A stretch of DNA of 64,000 nucleotides from Bubalus kerabau (Eukaryota > Chordata > Mammalia > Artiodactyla > Bovidae). Below are positions 40,920 through 52,643 of this stretch, one piece after another. A program made the translations under genes and the position numbers. Numbering within the stretch: the first letter of the stretch is position 1; each line of letters starts with the position of its first letter. Where the stretch lies: the NCBI RefSeq assembly GCF_029407905.1, contig NC_073628.1:50551501-50615500 (forward strand). Direction: 5' to 3'. Below the pieces are notes generated by a model. The model saw only the letters and a list, made by a program, of their open reading frames with translations. It did no database searches and was not told where the DNA came from.

Positions 40920-43900
40920 TATGGTCCACTGGAGAAAGGAATGGCAAACCAGTTCAGTATTCCTGCCTTGAGAACCCCATGAACAGTAGGAAAAGGCAAA
41001 AATATAGGACACTGAAAGATGAACTCCCCAGGTCAGTAGTTGCCCAATATGCTACTGGAGATCAGTGGAGAAAAATCTCCAGAAAGAATGAAGGGATGCA
41101 GCCAAAGCAAAAACAATACCCAGTTGTGGATGGGACTGGTGATGGAAGCAAGGTTTGATGCTGTAAAGGGCAATATTGCATAGGAACCTGGAATGTTAGA
41201 TCCATGAATCAAGGCAAATTGGAAGTGGTCAAACAGGAGATGACAAGGGTGAACATCGACATTCTAGGAATCAGCAAACTAAGATGGAGTGGAATGGGTG
41301 AATTTAATTCAGATGACCATTATATCTACTACTGTGGGCAGGAATTCCTTAGAAGAAATGGAGTAGCCATCATAGTCAAACAAAGAGTCCAAAATGCAGT
41401 ACTTAGATGCAATCTCAAAAACAACAGAATGATCTCTGTTCGTTTCCAAGGCAAACCATTCAATATCATGGTAATCCAAGCCTATGCCCCGACCAGTAAT
41501 GCTGAAGAAGCTGAAGCTGAATGGTTCCATGAAGACCTACAAGACCTTTTAGAATTAACACCTAAAAAAGATATCCTTTTCATTATAGGGGACTGGAATG
41601 CAAAAGTAGGAAGAAACACCTGGAGTAACAGGCAAATTTGGCCTTGGAGTACAGAATGAAGCAGGGCAAAGGCTAATAGAGCAATGCCAAGAGAACACAC
41701 TGGTCATAGCAAGCACTTTCTTCCAACAATACAGGAGAAGACTCTACATATGGACATCACCAGATGGTCAACACCAAAATCAGATTGATTATATTCTTTG
41801 CAGCCACAGATGGAGAAGCTCTATACAGTCAGCAAAAACAAGACAGGGAGCTGACTGGGGCTCAGATCATGAACTCCTTATTGCTAAATTCAGACTTACA
41901 TTGAAGAAAGTGGAGAAAACCACTAGACCATTCAGGTATGACCTAAATCACATCCCTTATGACTATATAGTGGAAGTGAGAAATAGAGTTAAGGGACTAG
42001 ATATGATAGATAGAGTACCTGATGAACTATGGACAGAGGTTCATGACATAGTATAGGAGACAAGGAATCAAGACCATCCTCAAGAAAAAGAAATGCAAAA
42101 AAGCAAAATGGCTGTCTGAGGAGGTCTACAAATAGCTGTGAAAAGAAGAGAAACAAAAAGCAAAGGAGAAAAGGAAAGGTGTACCCATTTGAATGCAGAA
42201 TTCCAAAGAATAGCTAGGAGAGATAAGAAAGCCTTCCTCAGTGATCACTGCAAAGAAATAGGGGAAAACGATAGACTAGGAAAGACTAAAGATCTCATCA
42301 AGAGAATTAGAAGTACCAAGGGAACATTTCATGCAAAGATGGACACAATAAAAGACAGAAGTGTTATGGACCTAACAGAAATAGAAGATATTAAGAAGAG
42401 GTGGTAAGAATACATAGAAGAACTCTACAAAAAAAGATGTTCAAGACCCAGATAATCACAATGGTGTGATCACTCACCTAGAGCCAGACATCCTGGAATG
42501 TGAAGTCAAGTGGGCCTTAGGAAGCATCACTATGAACAAAGCTAGTGGAGGTGACGGAATTCCAGTTGAGCTATTTCAAATCCTGAAAGATGATGCTGTG
42601 AAAGTGCTGCACTCAATATGCCAGCAAATTTGAAAAACTCAGCAGTGGCCACAGGACTAGAAAAGGTCAGTTTTCATTCCAATCCCAAAGAAAGGCAATG
42701 CCAAGGAATGCTCAAACTACTGCACAATTGCACTCATCTCACACGCTAGTAAAGTAATGCTCAAAATTCTCCAAGCCAGGCTTCAATAATTCATGAACTG
42801 TGAACTTCCAGATGTTCAAGTGGGTTTTAGAAAAGGCAGAGGAACCAGAGATCAAATTGCCAACATCCGCTGGATCATTGAAAAAGCTAGAGAGTTCCAG
42901 AAAAACAGCTATTTCTGCTTTATTGAGTATGCCAAAGCCTTTGATTGTGTGGATCACACCAAACTGTGGAAAACTCTTTAAGAGATGGGAATACCAGACA
43001 AACTGACCTGCCTCTTAAGAAATTTGTATGCAGGTCAGGAAGCAACAGTTAGTTCTGAACATGGAACAACAGACCAGTTCCAAATAGGGAAAGGAGTACG
43101 TCAAGGCTGTATATTGTCACCCAGCTTATTTAACTTATATGCACAGTACATCATGAGAAACGCTGGGCTGGATGAAGCACAAGCTGGAATCAAGATTGCC
43201 CGGAGAAATAACAATAACCTCAGATATGCAGATGACACCTCCCTTATGACAGAAAGTGAAGAAGAACTAAAGAGTCTCTTGATGAAAGTGAAAGATGAGA
43301 ATGAAAATGTTGACTTAAAGCTCAACATTCAGAAAATTAAGATCATGGCATCCAGTCCCATATCTTCATGGAAAATAGATGAGCAAAAGGTGGAAACAGT
43401 GGCAGACTTTATTTTCTTGGGCTCCAAAATCACTGCAGAGGGTGACTGCAGCCATGAAATTAAAAGATGCTTACTCCTTGGAAGAAAAGTTATGACAAAC
43501 CTAGATAGCATATTAAAAAGCAGAGACATTACTTTGCCAACAAAGGTCCATCTAGTCAAGGCTGTGATTTTTCCAGTAGTCATGTATGGATGTGAGAGTT
43601 GAACTATTAAGAAAGCTGAGCACTGAAGAATTGATGCTTTTGAACTGTGGTGCTGGAGAAGACTCTTGAGAGTCCCTTGGATAGCAAGGAGATCCAACCA
43701 GTCAATCCTAAAGGAAATCAGTCCCGATTATTCATTGGAAGGACGGATGCTGAAGGTGAAACTCCAATTCTTTAGCCACTTAATGTGAAGAGCTGACTCA
43801 TTGTAAAAGACCCTGATGTTGGGAAAGATTGAAGCCTGGAGAAGAAGGAGATAACAGAGGATGAGATGATTGGATGGCATCACCAACTCAACGGACATGA

Positions 43901-44010
43901 GTTTGAGCAAGCTCCAGAAATTGGTGATGGACAGGGAGGCATGGCGTGCTGCAATCCATGGGGTTGCAAAGAGTCGGACAGTACTGAGCCACCGAACTGA
44001 CTGTACTGAA
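40920..44010 (+). mobile_element. Near-full-length BovB (RTE) LINE, inactivated
   Basis: About 3.1 kb, from the 5' region (ggtccactggagaaaggaat) to the 3' end. The AP-type endonuclease domain is open at 41204-41659, with GDWNA at 41588-41602, and the SDH catalytic motif is at 41862-41870, already in another frame after a small deletion near 41616. Linker and RT pieces are open at 42138-42407, 42793-42981 and 42985-43602, with YADD at 43225-43236. A stop replaces the Trp after the GCES motif at 43602. Several frame breaks make it unable to encode an intact protein, though both catalytic centres survive. Confidence 0.94.
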
Positions 44011-44069
44011 GTCAGCAGTTACTGAAGAAAACGTTACTTCTATTTTGGCCAAACACTCAGGCTTCTGAT

Positions 44070-44070
44070 C

Positions 44071-44098
<28 letters not shown>
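44070..44098. repeat. Poly(A) tract
   Basis: About 28 A bases, 60 bp past the BovB end. The sequence between them is not BovB, so this may be the tail of another, unrecognised insertion. Confidence 0.9.
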
Positions 44099-44102
<4 letters not shown>

Positions 44103-44514
44103 GCTGGATAGAGTGGTACACAGTACCAAGTGAGGGTCCCTGTTGCATGTCAGTCACTCTGCTTATTCATTTGTCATCTCCAGCCTCTCCTCCCCTTTCT
44201 TCAAGCTGTTAAATTGAAAACAGAATTTTCTGCAGTCCCCTCCTCTCATCTTCCTTCCGCCGTGTCCAGTTTTTGTAGGTCCCTACTGAGATTTTACTGT
44301 CCTAGAGCTGAGCCATCAGACTGTAAATCATCCTGGAAAACTGTCCATCAAGGCTCCATTTTTCTGCCAATGGCTTAGTTTAGTTCTGTTTGGTCCCTTT
44401 AACTAGATTTATGCTCTTTACCTTTTCTTCTGAGTCATATTAAAAAGGTAAGTTCTCATATCACAATGGTCTAGTTAAAAGTAGTAATAGTAATAAATCT
44501 AACAACAAGGGAAT
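44099..44514. other. Intergenic stretch, no recognised element
   Basis: Unique-looking sequence. An 82-codon plus-strand frame at 44130-44378 shows no recognisable domain. Confidence 0.5.
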
Positions 44515-44740
44515 TGACTGCCATAGAGGCAGGCCCAGTGCTAAGTGAGTCTCACTCAGACATGACCTCATTTATCCTGTACAACAACCTGATGAGGCAG
44601 GTATTATATTACTCCACTTTTTAGCCAAAAAAACCCTGAGGCTTAGGCAGATTAAGCAGTTTGCCCTAGTTTAACAGCTGAAAACTAAATTCAATTGCAA
44701 CATTAGAATGTGTGCTCCAAACCACTGGGCCTTCCAGCCA
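44515..44740 (+). mobile_element. MIR SINE relic
   Basis: Long MIR: cccagtgctaagtgagtctc, caacaacctgatgaggcagg, ccctgaggcttaggcagatt. Confidence 0.8.
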
Positions 44741-44931
44741 CTTGAAGAAGGGCCTGACTCCTGACCTGGTAGTGCACAGTGCAGGCCACTGGTTGGTGGT
44801 GTGATTGAGTCACTAGAGCCTTGTATGTGTCCGTCTGTCCATTCTCAGAGAGCTAATGAAGTGTTGGGTAAATCAGCAGGAAATCAGGTAAATGAGCTTC
44901 ACTATTGGAGCTTAACTCTGACATAAATGTG

Positions 44932-45063
44932 ACCACTGACTTGATGGACATGAGTTTGAGCAAGCTCCAGGCATTGGTGATGGACAGGGAAGCCTGGCAT
45001 GGAGTCCACGGGGTCACAAAGAGTCGGACATAACTGAGCGACTGAACTGAACTGAACTGAACT
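44932..45063 (+). mobile_element. BovB 3' end fragment
   Basis: Terminal 130 bp of BovB (ggacatgagtttgagcaagc to the gaact repeats). Confidence 0.9.
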
Positions 45064-45196
45064 CACATATCCAACATTGTCCTCTGAAAATATTACTCTG
45101 TGAAGTGCAGTAGAAAAAGTGATTATGGCAAGTGCTAAGAAGCCCATACTTATTTTCCCACATTATTTACTTCTCTTGGTAGTTAATATAAATGGT

Positions 45197-45405
45197 TGTT
45201 GTACTTTAGTTGCTAAGTCATGTCTGCCTCTGTGACCCCGTGCACTGTAGCCCATCAGGCTCCTCTGTCCATGGGATTTCCCAGGCAAGAATACTGGAGT
45301 GGGTTGCCATTTCCTCCTCCAGAGGATCTTCCCTACCCAGAGATGGAGCCCGTATCTCCTGCATTGGTAGGGGGATTCTTTACTGCTGAGCCATCAGGAA
45401 AGCCC
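45197..45405 (-). mobile_element. Bov-tA SINE
   Basis: Reverse-complement Bov-tA bracketed by aatataaatggt at 45185-45196 and 45406-45417. Confidence 0.95.
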
Positions 45406-45417
45406 AATATAAATGGT

Positions 45418-46142
45418 AAGAAGGCTTTAAAGCTTGAAATAAATCCCAGGTGTCCTTCTAAAAAGCTCAAAAGGAAAAAAAGGATTTTCAAAAATGTGCT
45501 TCTTTCCATTTTAAGTATTATGTATTGGTTAAACAGTGACCTACAAGGAAGTGATTTCATCTGTGTTGTCTTCTAATGAAACTATTGTCATGCTGAGTAC
45601 AGAAGTCTGGGTTTTCTCTGGACACTAAGAATTATTCTCACATGTAAAATCTAACTTGATAAGTCCCCTCTGTGTCACGATTTTAACATCAGGCTCTGCT
45701 TAGGGATTTGATCTGATATGCCGTCCCTGTCAGCTCTTGTGTAGCCTACTTTTTATCACAGTTCAAAGGGAGTACGTGAAAGACTTGCTTATGGTAAGTA
45801 GGTCACCAGAGACATATGGCAGACCTGAGGAATCCTAGAATTCCTGCTACTTAAAATGCTCTCCATGGTGATCTGAGGAGCTGGCTCACAACTTAATAAC
45901 GTTGTTGGGTGATACCAGCAGCCTTGGGAAGGAGTAGAACCAACCATACCTCAGGAGGGAAATCTGCCTAAGAGGTACCGATCCCCAGTGGACCTCATTA
46001 GAGAAAATTCATACAAGCACATAGCCTGTTTTTTCTAGTAAAAAGAAGTGGCATGAAGTTAGAAAGCTTCCACTTAGGAGACAAGAAATGTTCCAGTCAG
46101 GAACTTGCATTCCGGCTCACGTCCTCAGAAGTTTATAAGACA
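45418..46142. other. Intergenic stretch, no recognised element
   Basis: No gene, RNA or young repeat seen on either strand. Confidence 0.5.
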
Positions 46143-46350
46143 AGTGTGTTAGTTGCTCAGTCGTGTCCAACTCTTTGTGACCCCATGGACTGTAGCCCAC
46201 CAGGTTCCTCTGTCCATGGAATTCTCCAGGCATGAATACTGGAGTGGGTTGCCTTTCTCTTCTCCAGGGCATCTTCCCATCCCAAGGATCAAACCCAGGT
46301 CTCCTGCTTTGCAGGCAGGTTCTTTACCATCTGAGCCACCAGGGAAGCCC
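46143..46350 (-). mobile_element. Bov-tA SINE
   Basis: Reverse-complement Bov-tA from gttgctcagtcgtgtccaac to ccaccagggaagccc. Confidence 0.94.
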
Positions 46351-46904
46351 TGACAAGAAGTCCTGACAAAAAGATACCCTTAAAAAAATTGTCACCAACC
46401 TGTTTCCTTTAAGGCCAGACTATAGCCAATCACAGTAGACTCCATTTATATGGCTCTGTTCCTATCAATTTTGTTTCTCAGGCATAACACATAGTTGTTC
46501 ATTGTTTGATTTTTTCTTCGTAAAACAGCTAAGTACTTTGACTTGATTTTCTCAATAGGCTGCATCCATTTTATAATAGATTAAATCAGTGATGGACTTC
46601 TTAAAGACCCATTGTATTATGTCAGAGAAGTGAGAAATTCACCAAGGAACAGTTCATTTTGCATAATATAAATGTTTTCTAATTTATAGTCTAATCAGCT
46701 CTTTGAATCTACATTAATTGCATCAAGAAATTCTTTACCTTCTAAAAGTTTGACTTTAATCTTCATTGGCCATCATTCAAATGTGGCTTTTGAAGGAAAT
46801 ATAAAACAAAGTTATTTATATCACAACATTTAGCTGTTTAAAAATAAGACTCTTAATCATAATCTTTATTTACATGTCAATTACCACAACTTGATTCTGA
46901 CATA
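46351..46904. other. Intergenic stretch, no recognised element
   Basis: AT-rich. No gene signal or young repeat. Confidence 0.5.
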
Positions 46905-47051
46905 GAAAATAAACTTATGGTTATCAAAGGGGAAAAGGGGTGGGGAGGGATAAAGCAGGAGTTTGGGATTAACAGATGAACAGTACTATATATAAAATGT
47001 ATAAACAACAAGGACCTGCATAGTACAGGGAACTTTATTTAACATCTTATA

Positions 47052-47304
47052 ATACTTTGGCCACCTCATGCAGAGTTGACTCACTGGCAAAGACTCTGAT
47101 GCTGGGAGGGATTGGGGGCAGGAGGAGAAGGGGACGACAGAGGATGAGATGGCTGGATGGCATCACTGACTCGATGGATATGAGTCTGAGTGAACTCCGG
47201 GAGTTGGTGATGGACAGGGAGGTCTGGCATGCTGCGATTCATGGGGTCACAAAGAGTCGGACACGACTGAGCGACTGAACTGAACTGAACTGAACTGAAC
47301 TGAA
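47052..47304 (+). mobile_element. BovB 3' end fragment (first, inside L1)
   Basis: From ctttggccacctcatgcaga to five gaact repeats. A 73-codon frame (47057-47278) is the BovB ORF2 C-terminus, not a host gene. Confidence 0.9.
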
Positions 47305-47326
47305 TAACCTGTTACAAGATGGTAGG

Positions 47327-47503
47327 AAAGACTGAAGGCAGGAGGAGAAGGGGACGACAGAGGATGAGACGCTTGGATGGCATCACCAACTTGATGGACA
47401 TGAGTTTGAGTAAGCTCTGGGATCTGGTGATGGACAAAAAAGCCTGGCATGCCGCAGTCCATGGGGTCGCAAAGAGTCGGATATTACTGAGCGACTGAAC
47501 TGA
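47327..47503 (+). mobile_element. BovB 3' end fragment (second, inside L1)
   Basis: A shorter copy starting gaaagactgaaggcaggagg and ending gagcgactgaactgaattg, separated from the first by about 22 bases of L1. Confidence 0.88.
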
Positions 47504-47629
47504 ATTGAATAACTTATACTAGAAAAGAATCTGAAAAAGAATATATATATGTACATTTGAAACTGAATCTCTATGCTGTCCACCTGAAACACTGTAAATC
47601 AACTCTACTTCAATTTTTTAAAGTGTAAA

Positions 47630-47656
47630 AACAAACAAACAAACAAACAAACAAAC
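47630..47656 (+). repeat. CAAA microsatellite
   Basis: Six to seven CAAA units, probably grown from the L1 A-tail just before it. Confidence 0.9.
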
Positions 47657-48171
47657 CTTGATCCTGAAATCTAGATCTCCATGCATAAAATTCGCTTGGT
47701 CTCATATTTCTGGACTTGAACTAGTACAGTAGAGATGGGGTCAGAGTAGACTTTCCACTCATGGCAGTTAGGTTTCCCAAGCATAAGAGGGTACCTTTTG
47801 GAGTTGACCATAAATTACAGCTTCATATTATACAAAACAGTGCCTCTCAGTTGCCATACAGCTTGATTTCTTTAGGCACATCCTGGAAAAATGAAGCCAT
47901 TAGCGCACATGGGGCTGAATTCCAGGTTGTTACAACAGAGTGATCAAAGAATCACCCTCTCCCTAAAAGCTCTTCTCCTGTATACTATCCAAACCAATAG
48001 AATAATGTGATGTTAACTGCCAATATTCACAGAATTGGTTCCTTGCCAGACTCTTGAAACACATTTAATGGATTTATAAAGATTTGCCACTAAACCATCT
48101 ATTGTCTTTATAATTATCTTCTTTTATGGTTGAGAAAGAAAAATAAAGAGGGAAACATGTAAAAAGTGCGC

Positions 48172-48835
48172 TTTAAAAAAAAAGAACTACCATATGATCT
48201 AGCCACCCCACTACTGGGCATATATACCAGAGAAAACCGTAATTCAAAAGATACACGCACCCCAACGCTCACTGCAGCACAATTCACAATAGTCAGGATA
48301 TGGACGCAGCCTAGATGTCCATCAAGAGAGGGCTGGATAAAGACGATGTGGCACGCATGTACAAGGAAATATTACTCAGCCATAAAAAGGAATGAAATTA
48401 GGTCATTTGTAGAAATGTGGATGGATCCAGAGACTCTCATACAGAGCGAAGTAAGTCAGAAGGAGAAAAACAAATATGCAATAACAGATATATGTGAAAT
48501 CTAGAAAAAAATGGTACAGATGAACCTGTTTGCAAAGCATAAATTGAGACATAGATGTAGAGAACAAATGCATGGACACCAAGAGGGGAAGGCAAGGGTG
48601 AGATGAACTGGGAGATTGGGATTGACATATATACACTCTTGATGCTGTGTGTAACTAATAAGAACCTACGGTCCAGCTTGGGCAACTCTGCCGAGTGCTC
48701 TGTGGTGACCTAAATGGGAAGGAAATCCAGAAAAGGGGACATATGTATACGTATAGCTGATTCACTTTGCTGTACAGTAGAAACTAACACATTGTAAAGC
48801 AACTAAACTCCAGTAAAAATGAATTTTAAAAAAGT
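48172..48835 (+). mobile_element. Ruminant L1 3' end (ORF2 C-terminus and 3' UTR)
   Basis: Starts in ORF2 (aagaactaccatatgatcta) and ends with agcaactaaactccagtaaa and an A-rich tail. The frame at 48166-48504 includes the L1 terminal motif YYSAIKRNEIRSF with disabling changes upstream. Confidence 0.9.
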
Positions 48836-49311
48836 CTGCTTTACAGCAGAACTTTGTCTCAAGGCTAGAGTAACACACAGGCATGTCTTAATACCTTAAA
48901 TGAATATTCCTCAAGCAAATTGCTATTTACATGCCCACTTCTACAGTTTATTGATATCTTTGCTATAGCAGAGATTATTTCTCTGAGTGTTTCTTCTTTT
49001 TCTTCCATTGAAATACAGCTTTTGTGCATGGAAACCTAGCCATCTCTGCTATATGACTGGACTCGGGCCAATGAGTTCTGAGCAGAAAGAATATACGCAG
49101 CATATTCTTCTTGTCCCTGAATCACACAAATAAGGGCAACACTGTAGGGATGATGAGCACAAATCCTATGTGGTAATTCAGGAAAAATGATTCTGATGTC
49201 AAATGCATTTGCATTCTATACCACCCTCTTGGATATGGCCATGCATATTAACATATTAAAGGCTACGAAACACTCCTTTTTAAATACAACTGTTGAGTTT
49301 TGTTTAATCTG

Positions 49312-49415
49312 GTGTTTCTCAAACTTATTTGACCATGGAACGCTTTTCACATAACATGCGTTTATAGAGACTACTATTCCAAAAATCAAATTTTAAGAAA
49401 TTCTGCTTTAAAACT
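49312..49415. mobile_element. MER5-type hAT relic (first of three)
   Basis: ggtgtttctcaaacttattt then gaccatggaacgcttttcac; fits a short hAT-Charlie element. Confidence 0.5.
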
Positions 49416-49419
49416 GTGG

Positions 49420-49605
49420 CTCCCGAACTTTAACATACATTAGAATCACCCTGGTGGGCTTGTTAAAATGCAAATAGCTGGGAGACACCCTCAGCATTTC
49501 TGAGTCAGTAGGTCTGTGGTGGGAGCCAAGAATTCCTAAGTCTAAAAGCCCCAGGTGGTGATGATGATGTCACTGTCTATGGACCACACTTTGAGAACTA
49601 CTTTT
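49420..49605. mobile_element. MER5A hAT-Charlie element
   Basis: ttagaatcaccctggtgggc, tctgagtcagtaggtctgtg and the terminal gaccacactttgagaactac define MER5A. Confidence 0.8.
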
Positions 49606-49644
49606 AAAGAGTAGAGAAATTCCTTCAGGCTCTCATGTTATTTC

Positions 49645-49800
49645 CTACAATGATGCTTCACAAACTTGAATGTGCACACCACTCACCTGGTGTTCTTTTA
49701 AAAATATAAATTTTGGTTTATAGTAGAACTGGGATAGGGCCTAAGATTCTGCATTTTAAAAAGAAAAGAGTGCTGTTGGTCCATGGACCCAACTTTGTGA
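49645..49800. mobile_element. MER5A-like hAT relic (third of three)
   Basis: cttcacaaacttgaatgtgc through ggtccatggacccaactttg. Same family as its neighbour but more degraded. Confidence 0.6.
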
Positions 49801-49940
49801 AGTAAGTCAATAGAACGTGATACTGCCCAAGCTCTTTTGCTCTCTAAGTAATGAGACATTCATCTATTACAATTTCTGGTAAGTATCTCTATGTAATCCA
49901 AGTTTACTTTTCTAAGTAAACTAGTTCCCTTTATGTATCT

Positions 49941-50213
49941 GCTGCTGCTACTGGTAAGTCACTTCAGTCATGTCTGACTCTGTGTGACCCCATAGATGGC
50001 AGCCCACCAGGCTCCCCCGTCCCTGGGATTCTCCAGGCAAGAACACTGGGGTTGGTTGCCATAGCCTTCTCCAATGCATGAAAGTGAAGAGTGAGAGTGA
50101 AGTTGCTCAGTCGTGTCCAACTCTTCGCGATCCCATGGACTGCAGCCTACCAGGCTCCTCCATCCATGGGATTTTCCAGGAAAGAACACTGGAGTGGGTT
50201 GCCATTGCCTTCT
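49941..50213 (-). mobile_element. Bov-A2 SINE
   Basis: Reverse-orientation dimer between copies of ccctttatgtatct (49927-49940 and 50214-50227), a 14-bp target-site duplication. Confidence 0.95.
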
Positions 50214-50227
50214 CCCTTTATGTATCT

Positions 50228-50929
50228 AGATAAGTACATAAAATTTTTCACATAGTATTTGTACTCACGATCCCTAGAGTATCATTTCCACTGCAAACCT
50301 TAGGCTGCCAGCATCACTCTGCAAGCTAAAACACTGACTTCATGCCCCTATGCCTCTAAGAAGTCTGATAATCAATAACCAGATTAGGATAGGTTTTTCG
50401 GTAATGTGTTGAGAAGTACTGAGAGAGTTCAGGTAATTTTTACTAAAGTTAATAGCTCTTCTATTTGGGGAAAAAGCCCAGAATGGTTCCACGTACAAAA
50501 TATGCTTCTCAAAATCAACAACTGTTCATAGATAACTGAATCATTTAGATGGAGGAGGGACAATAATATATAGTTCATTTGCCCAATCCACCTGGGAAGA
50601 AAAAACAGTCCATATACAAGAGCACTTACCCACACACAGCTGTATATGCCATGGGCCAACTGGACTGAAGAACTTCTCAGTGCAACAGGGGTTAAAAATG
50701 AGTAGAGGTGCCTTCTAGTTGGGCCAGTGATACACTTCCCCTTAAATCTGAACGTCTGTAGTAGACAAGGCATAGCAGTTCTCAGGAAAGGGAAAGCCAT
50801 GGGATTTGAAGGGCAGCAAGAATACTTCCCAGAGCAGCTCACCTCTGACTGAACCCTGAGGATAAGGTCAGGATTTAGGGAGGCCCTGGAATGACCACTT
50901 GACTGGAGAAGCCAGAAAACAGTAGATGC
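50228..50929. other. Intergenic stretch, no recognised element
   Basis: Unique-looking sequence left of the minisatellite. A minus-strand frame (50429-50983) begins in the CA repeat and shows no domain. Confidence 0.5.
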
Positions 50930-50951
50930 AGTCAGTATGATGATCCCCCAC

Positions 50952-50989
<38 letters not shown>

Positions 50990-51748
50990 ACACTCCCAGT
51001 CAGTGTGATGACCCCCCACCTACACACACACACACACACACTCACACACACTCACAGTCAGTGTGATGACCCCCCACCTTACACACACACACACACACAC
51101 ACACTCCCAGTCAGTGTGATGACCCCCACCTACACACACACACACACACTCCCAGTCAGTGTGATGACCCCCCACCTACACATACACACTCACACACACA
51201 CACACTCACACACACTCCCAGTCAGTGTGATGACCCCCACCTACACACACACCCACACACACACACTCCCAGTCAGTGTGATGACCCCCACCTACACACA
51301 CACACACACTCCCAGTCAGTGTGATGACCCCCACCTACACACACACACACACACTCCCAGTCAGTGTGATGACCCCCAACCTACACACACACACACACAC
51401 TCACAGTCAGTGTGATGACCCCCCACCTTATACACACACACACACTCACACACACTCCCAGTGTGATGACCCCCACCTACACACACACCCACACACACTC
51501 ATACACACTCCTAGTCAGTGTGATGACCTCCACCTACACACACACACACACACATTCACACACACTCCCAGTCAGTGTGATGACCCCCCTACCTACACAC
51601 ACACACACACACACACACACACTCCCAGTGAGGGTGATGACAACCCCCACCTATACACACACACACACACACACACACATACTCTCTCAGTCAGTGTGAT
51701 GACCCCTGCCCAATCACACACACACTCCCAGTCAGTGTGATGACCCCC

Positions 51749-51788
<40 letters not shown>

Positions 51789-51860
51789 CCAGTCAGGGTG
51801 ATGACCCCCTACCTACACATACACACACACTCACACACACACACACACTCCCAGTTCAGG
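50930..51860. repeat. CA-rich minisatellite (VNTR), about 17 units
   Basis: Each unit is a core cagtcagtgtgatgaccccc plus acctacacac and a variable CA/CT run ending ctcc. Units are 41-66 bp long. The first unit (gcagtcagtatgatgatccc) adjoins non-repeat sequence and looks like the seed. CA-run length and point changes differ between units. Confidence 0.97.
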
Positions 51861-52402
51861 TATTAGCTTCAGTGTACAGGCCGAGTCCACACCTCTCCGT
51901 TGTCATGGAGCCTGAGTTTTCTCAGCTGACCCAATGCCTGACTTGCTCTTTCAATTGAGAAGCCTACTCTTACATTAGGTCACAGTACAGAGACTTACTG
52001 AATAGCTCGGTCACTTCCAGATTAATCTGGCACGTCCAGAGGATCATTGTACTTGCTCTCAGGATTCACACCTTCTCTTCTAACACTAAACTGCAGTTGA
52101 AAAGAATGGCTGCCTCGGACCGCATCTCCAGTGGGATGGTCTATACTCTGATAGCTAAGGTCCTAGTTTGCTTGGGATAGCCCCAATTTACTCTGTTGTT
52201 TGGAAGGTCCCAGTTTGAATAGCAAGACATATGGCCACCCTCTGCACAGTGCTAGTCACCTTCCAACATGGGAACGTGTGCCCAGAGAGCCACTCTTGCC
52301 CTTGTCCCAGCAAACTGGATCTGCATCTCTGCTGCTGGTCACAGAGGCATAATGATGGGCCAGTACTGTCACCCCGCCAGGAGTACAGATTTGGGTAAGG
52401 CC
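51861..52402. other. Intergenic stretch, no recognised element
   Basis: Unique-looking sequence right of the minisatellite; no gene or repeat recognised. Confidence 0.5.
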
Positions 52403-52415
52403 ACTGCTCTTTGGA

Positions 52416-52630
52416 GGGCTTCCCAGGTGACTCAGTGGTAAAAGAATCTACCTGCCAATGCGGGAAACACAGGAGATGCCAGTGTGATCCCTGGGTAGAG
52501 AAGATCCCTGGAGAAGTAAATGGCAACACATTCCAATATTGCCTGGAAAATCCCATGGACAAAGGGGCCTAATGGGCTACAGGGGATCTCAAAGAGTCAG
52601 ACACGACTGAGTGACTGAGCACACACACAC
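52416..52630 (+). mobile_element. Bov-tA SINE
   Basis: Complete Bov-tA with a CA tail, between actgctctttgga (52403-52415) and actgctctctgga (52631-52643). Confidence 0.95.
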
Positions 52631-52643
52631 ACTGCTCTCTGGA

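Larger units (their letters stand above)
46905..47625 (+). mobile_element. Ruminant L1 3' UTR split by two BovB fragments
   Basis: L1 text at 46905-47051 (aaacaacaaggacctgcat), a short piece at 47305-47326 and the end at 47504-47625 (agaaaagaatctgaaaaaga then ctgtaaatcaactctacttc). The pieces join in L1 order once the BovB parts are removed. Confidence 0.82.

Noticed and set aside
41204..43602. Endonuclease and reverse-transcriptase open frames as possible host genes
   Set aside because: They are pieces of the BovB LINE with frame breaks, matched by other copies at 28479-30838, 31608-33160, 34517-35988 and 62851-63910.
50930..51860. CRISPR-like array of regularly spaced repeats
   Set aside because: The spacers are CA dinucleotide runs, not unique sequences, and the genome is mammalian; it is a minisatellite.
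51005..51958. Several His/Thr-rich open frames
   Set aside because: They are translations of the CA-rich minisatellite (HTHTHT repeats).
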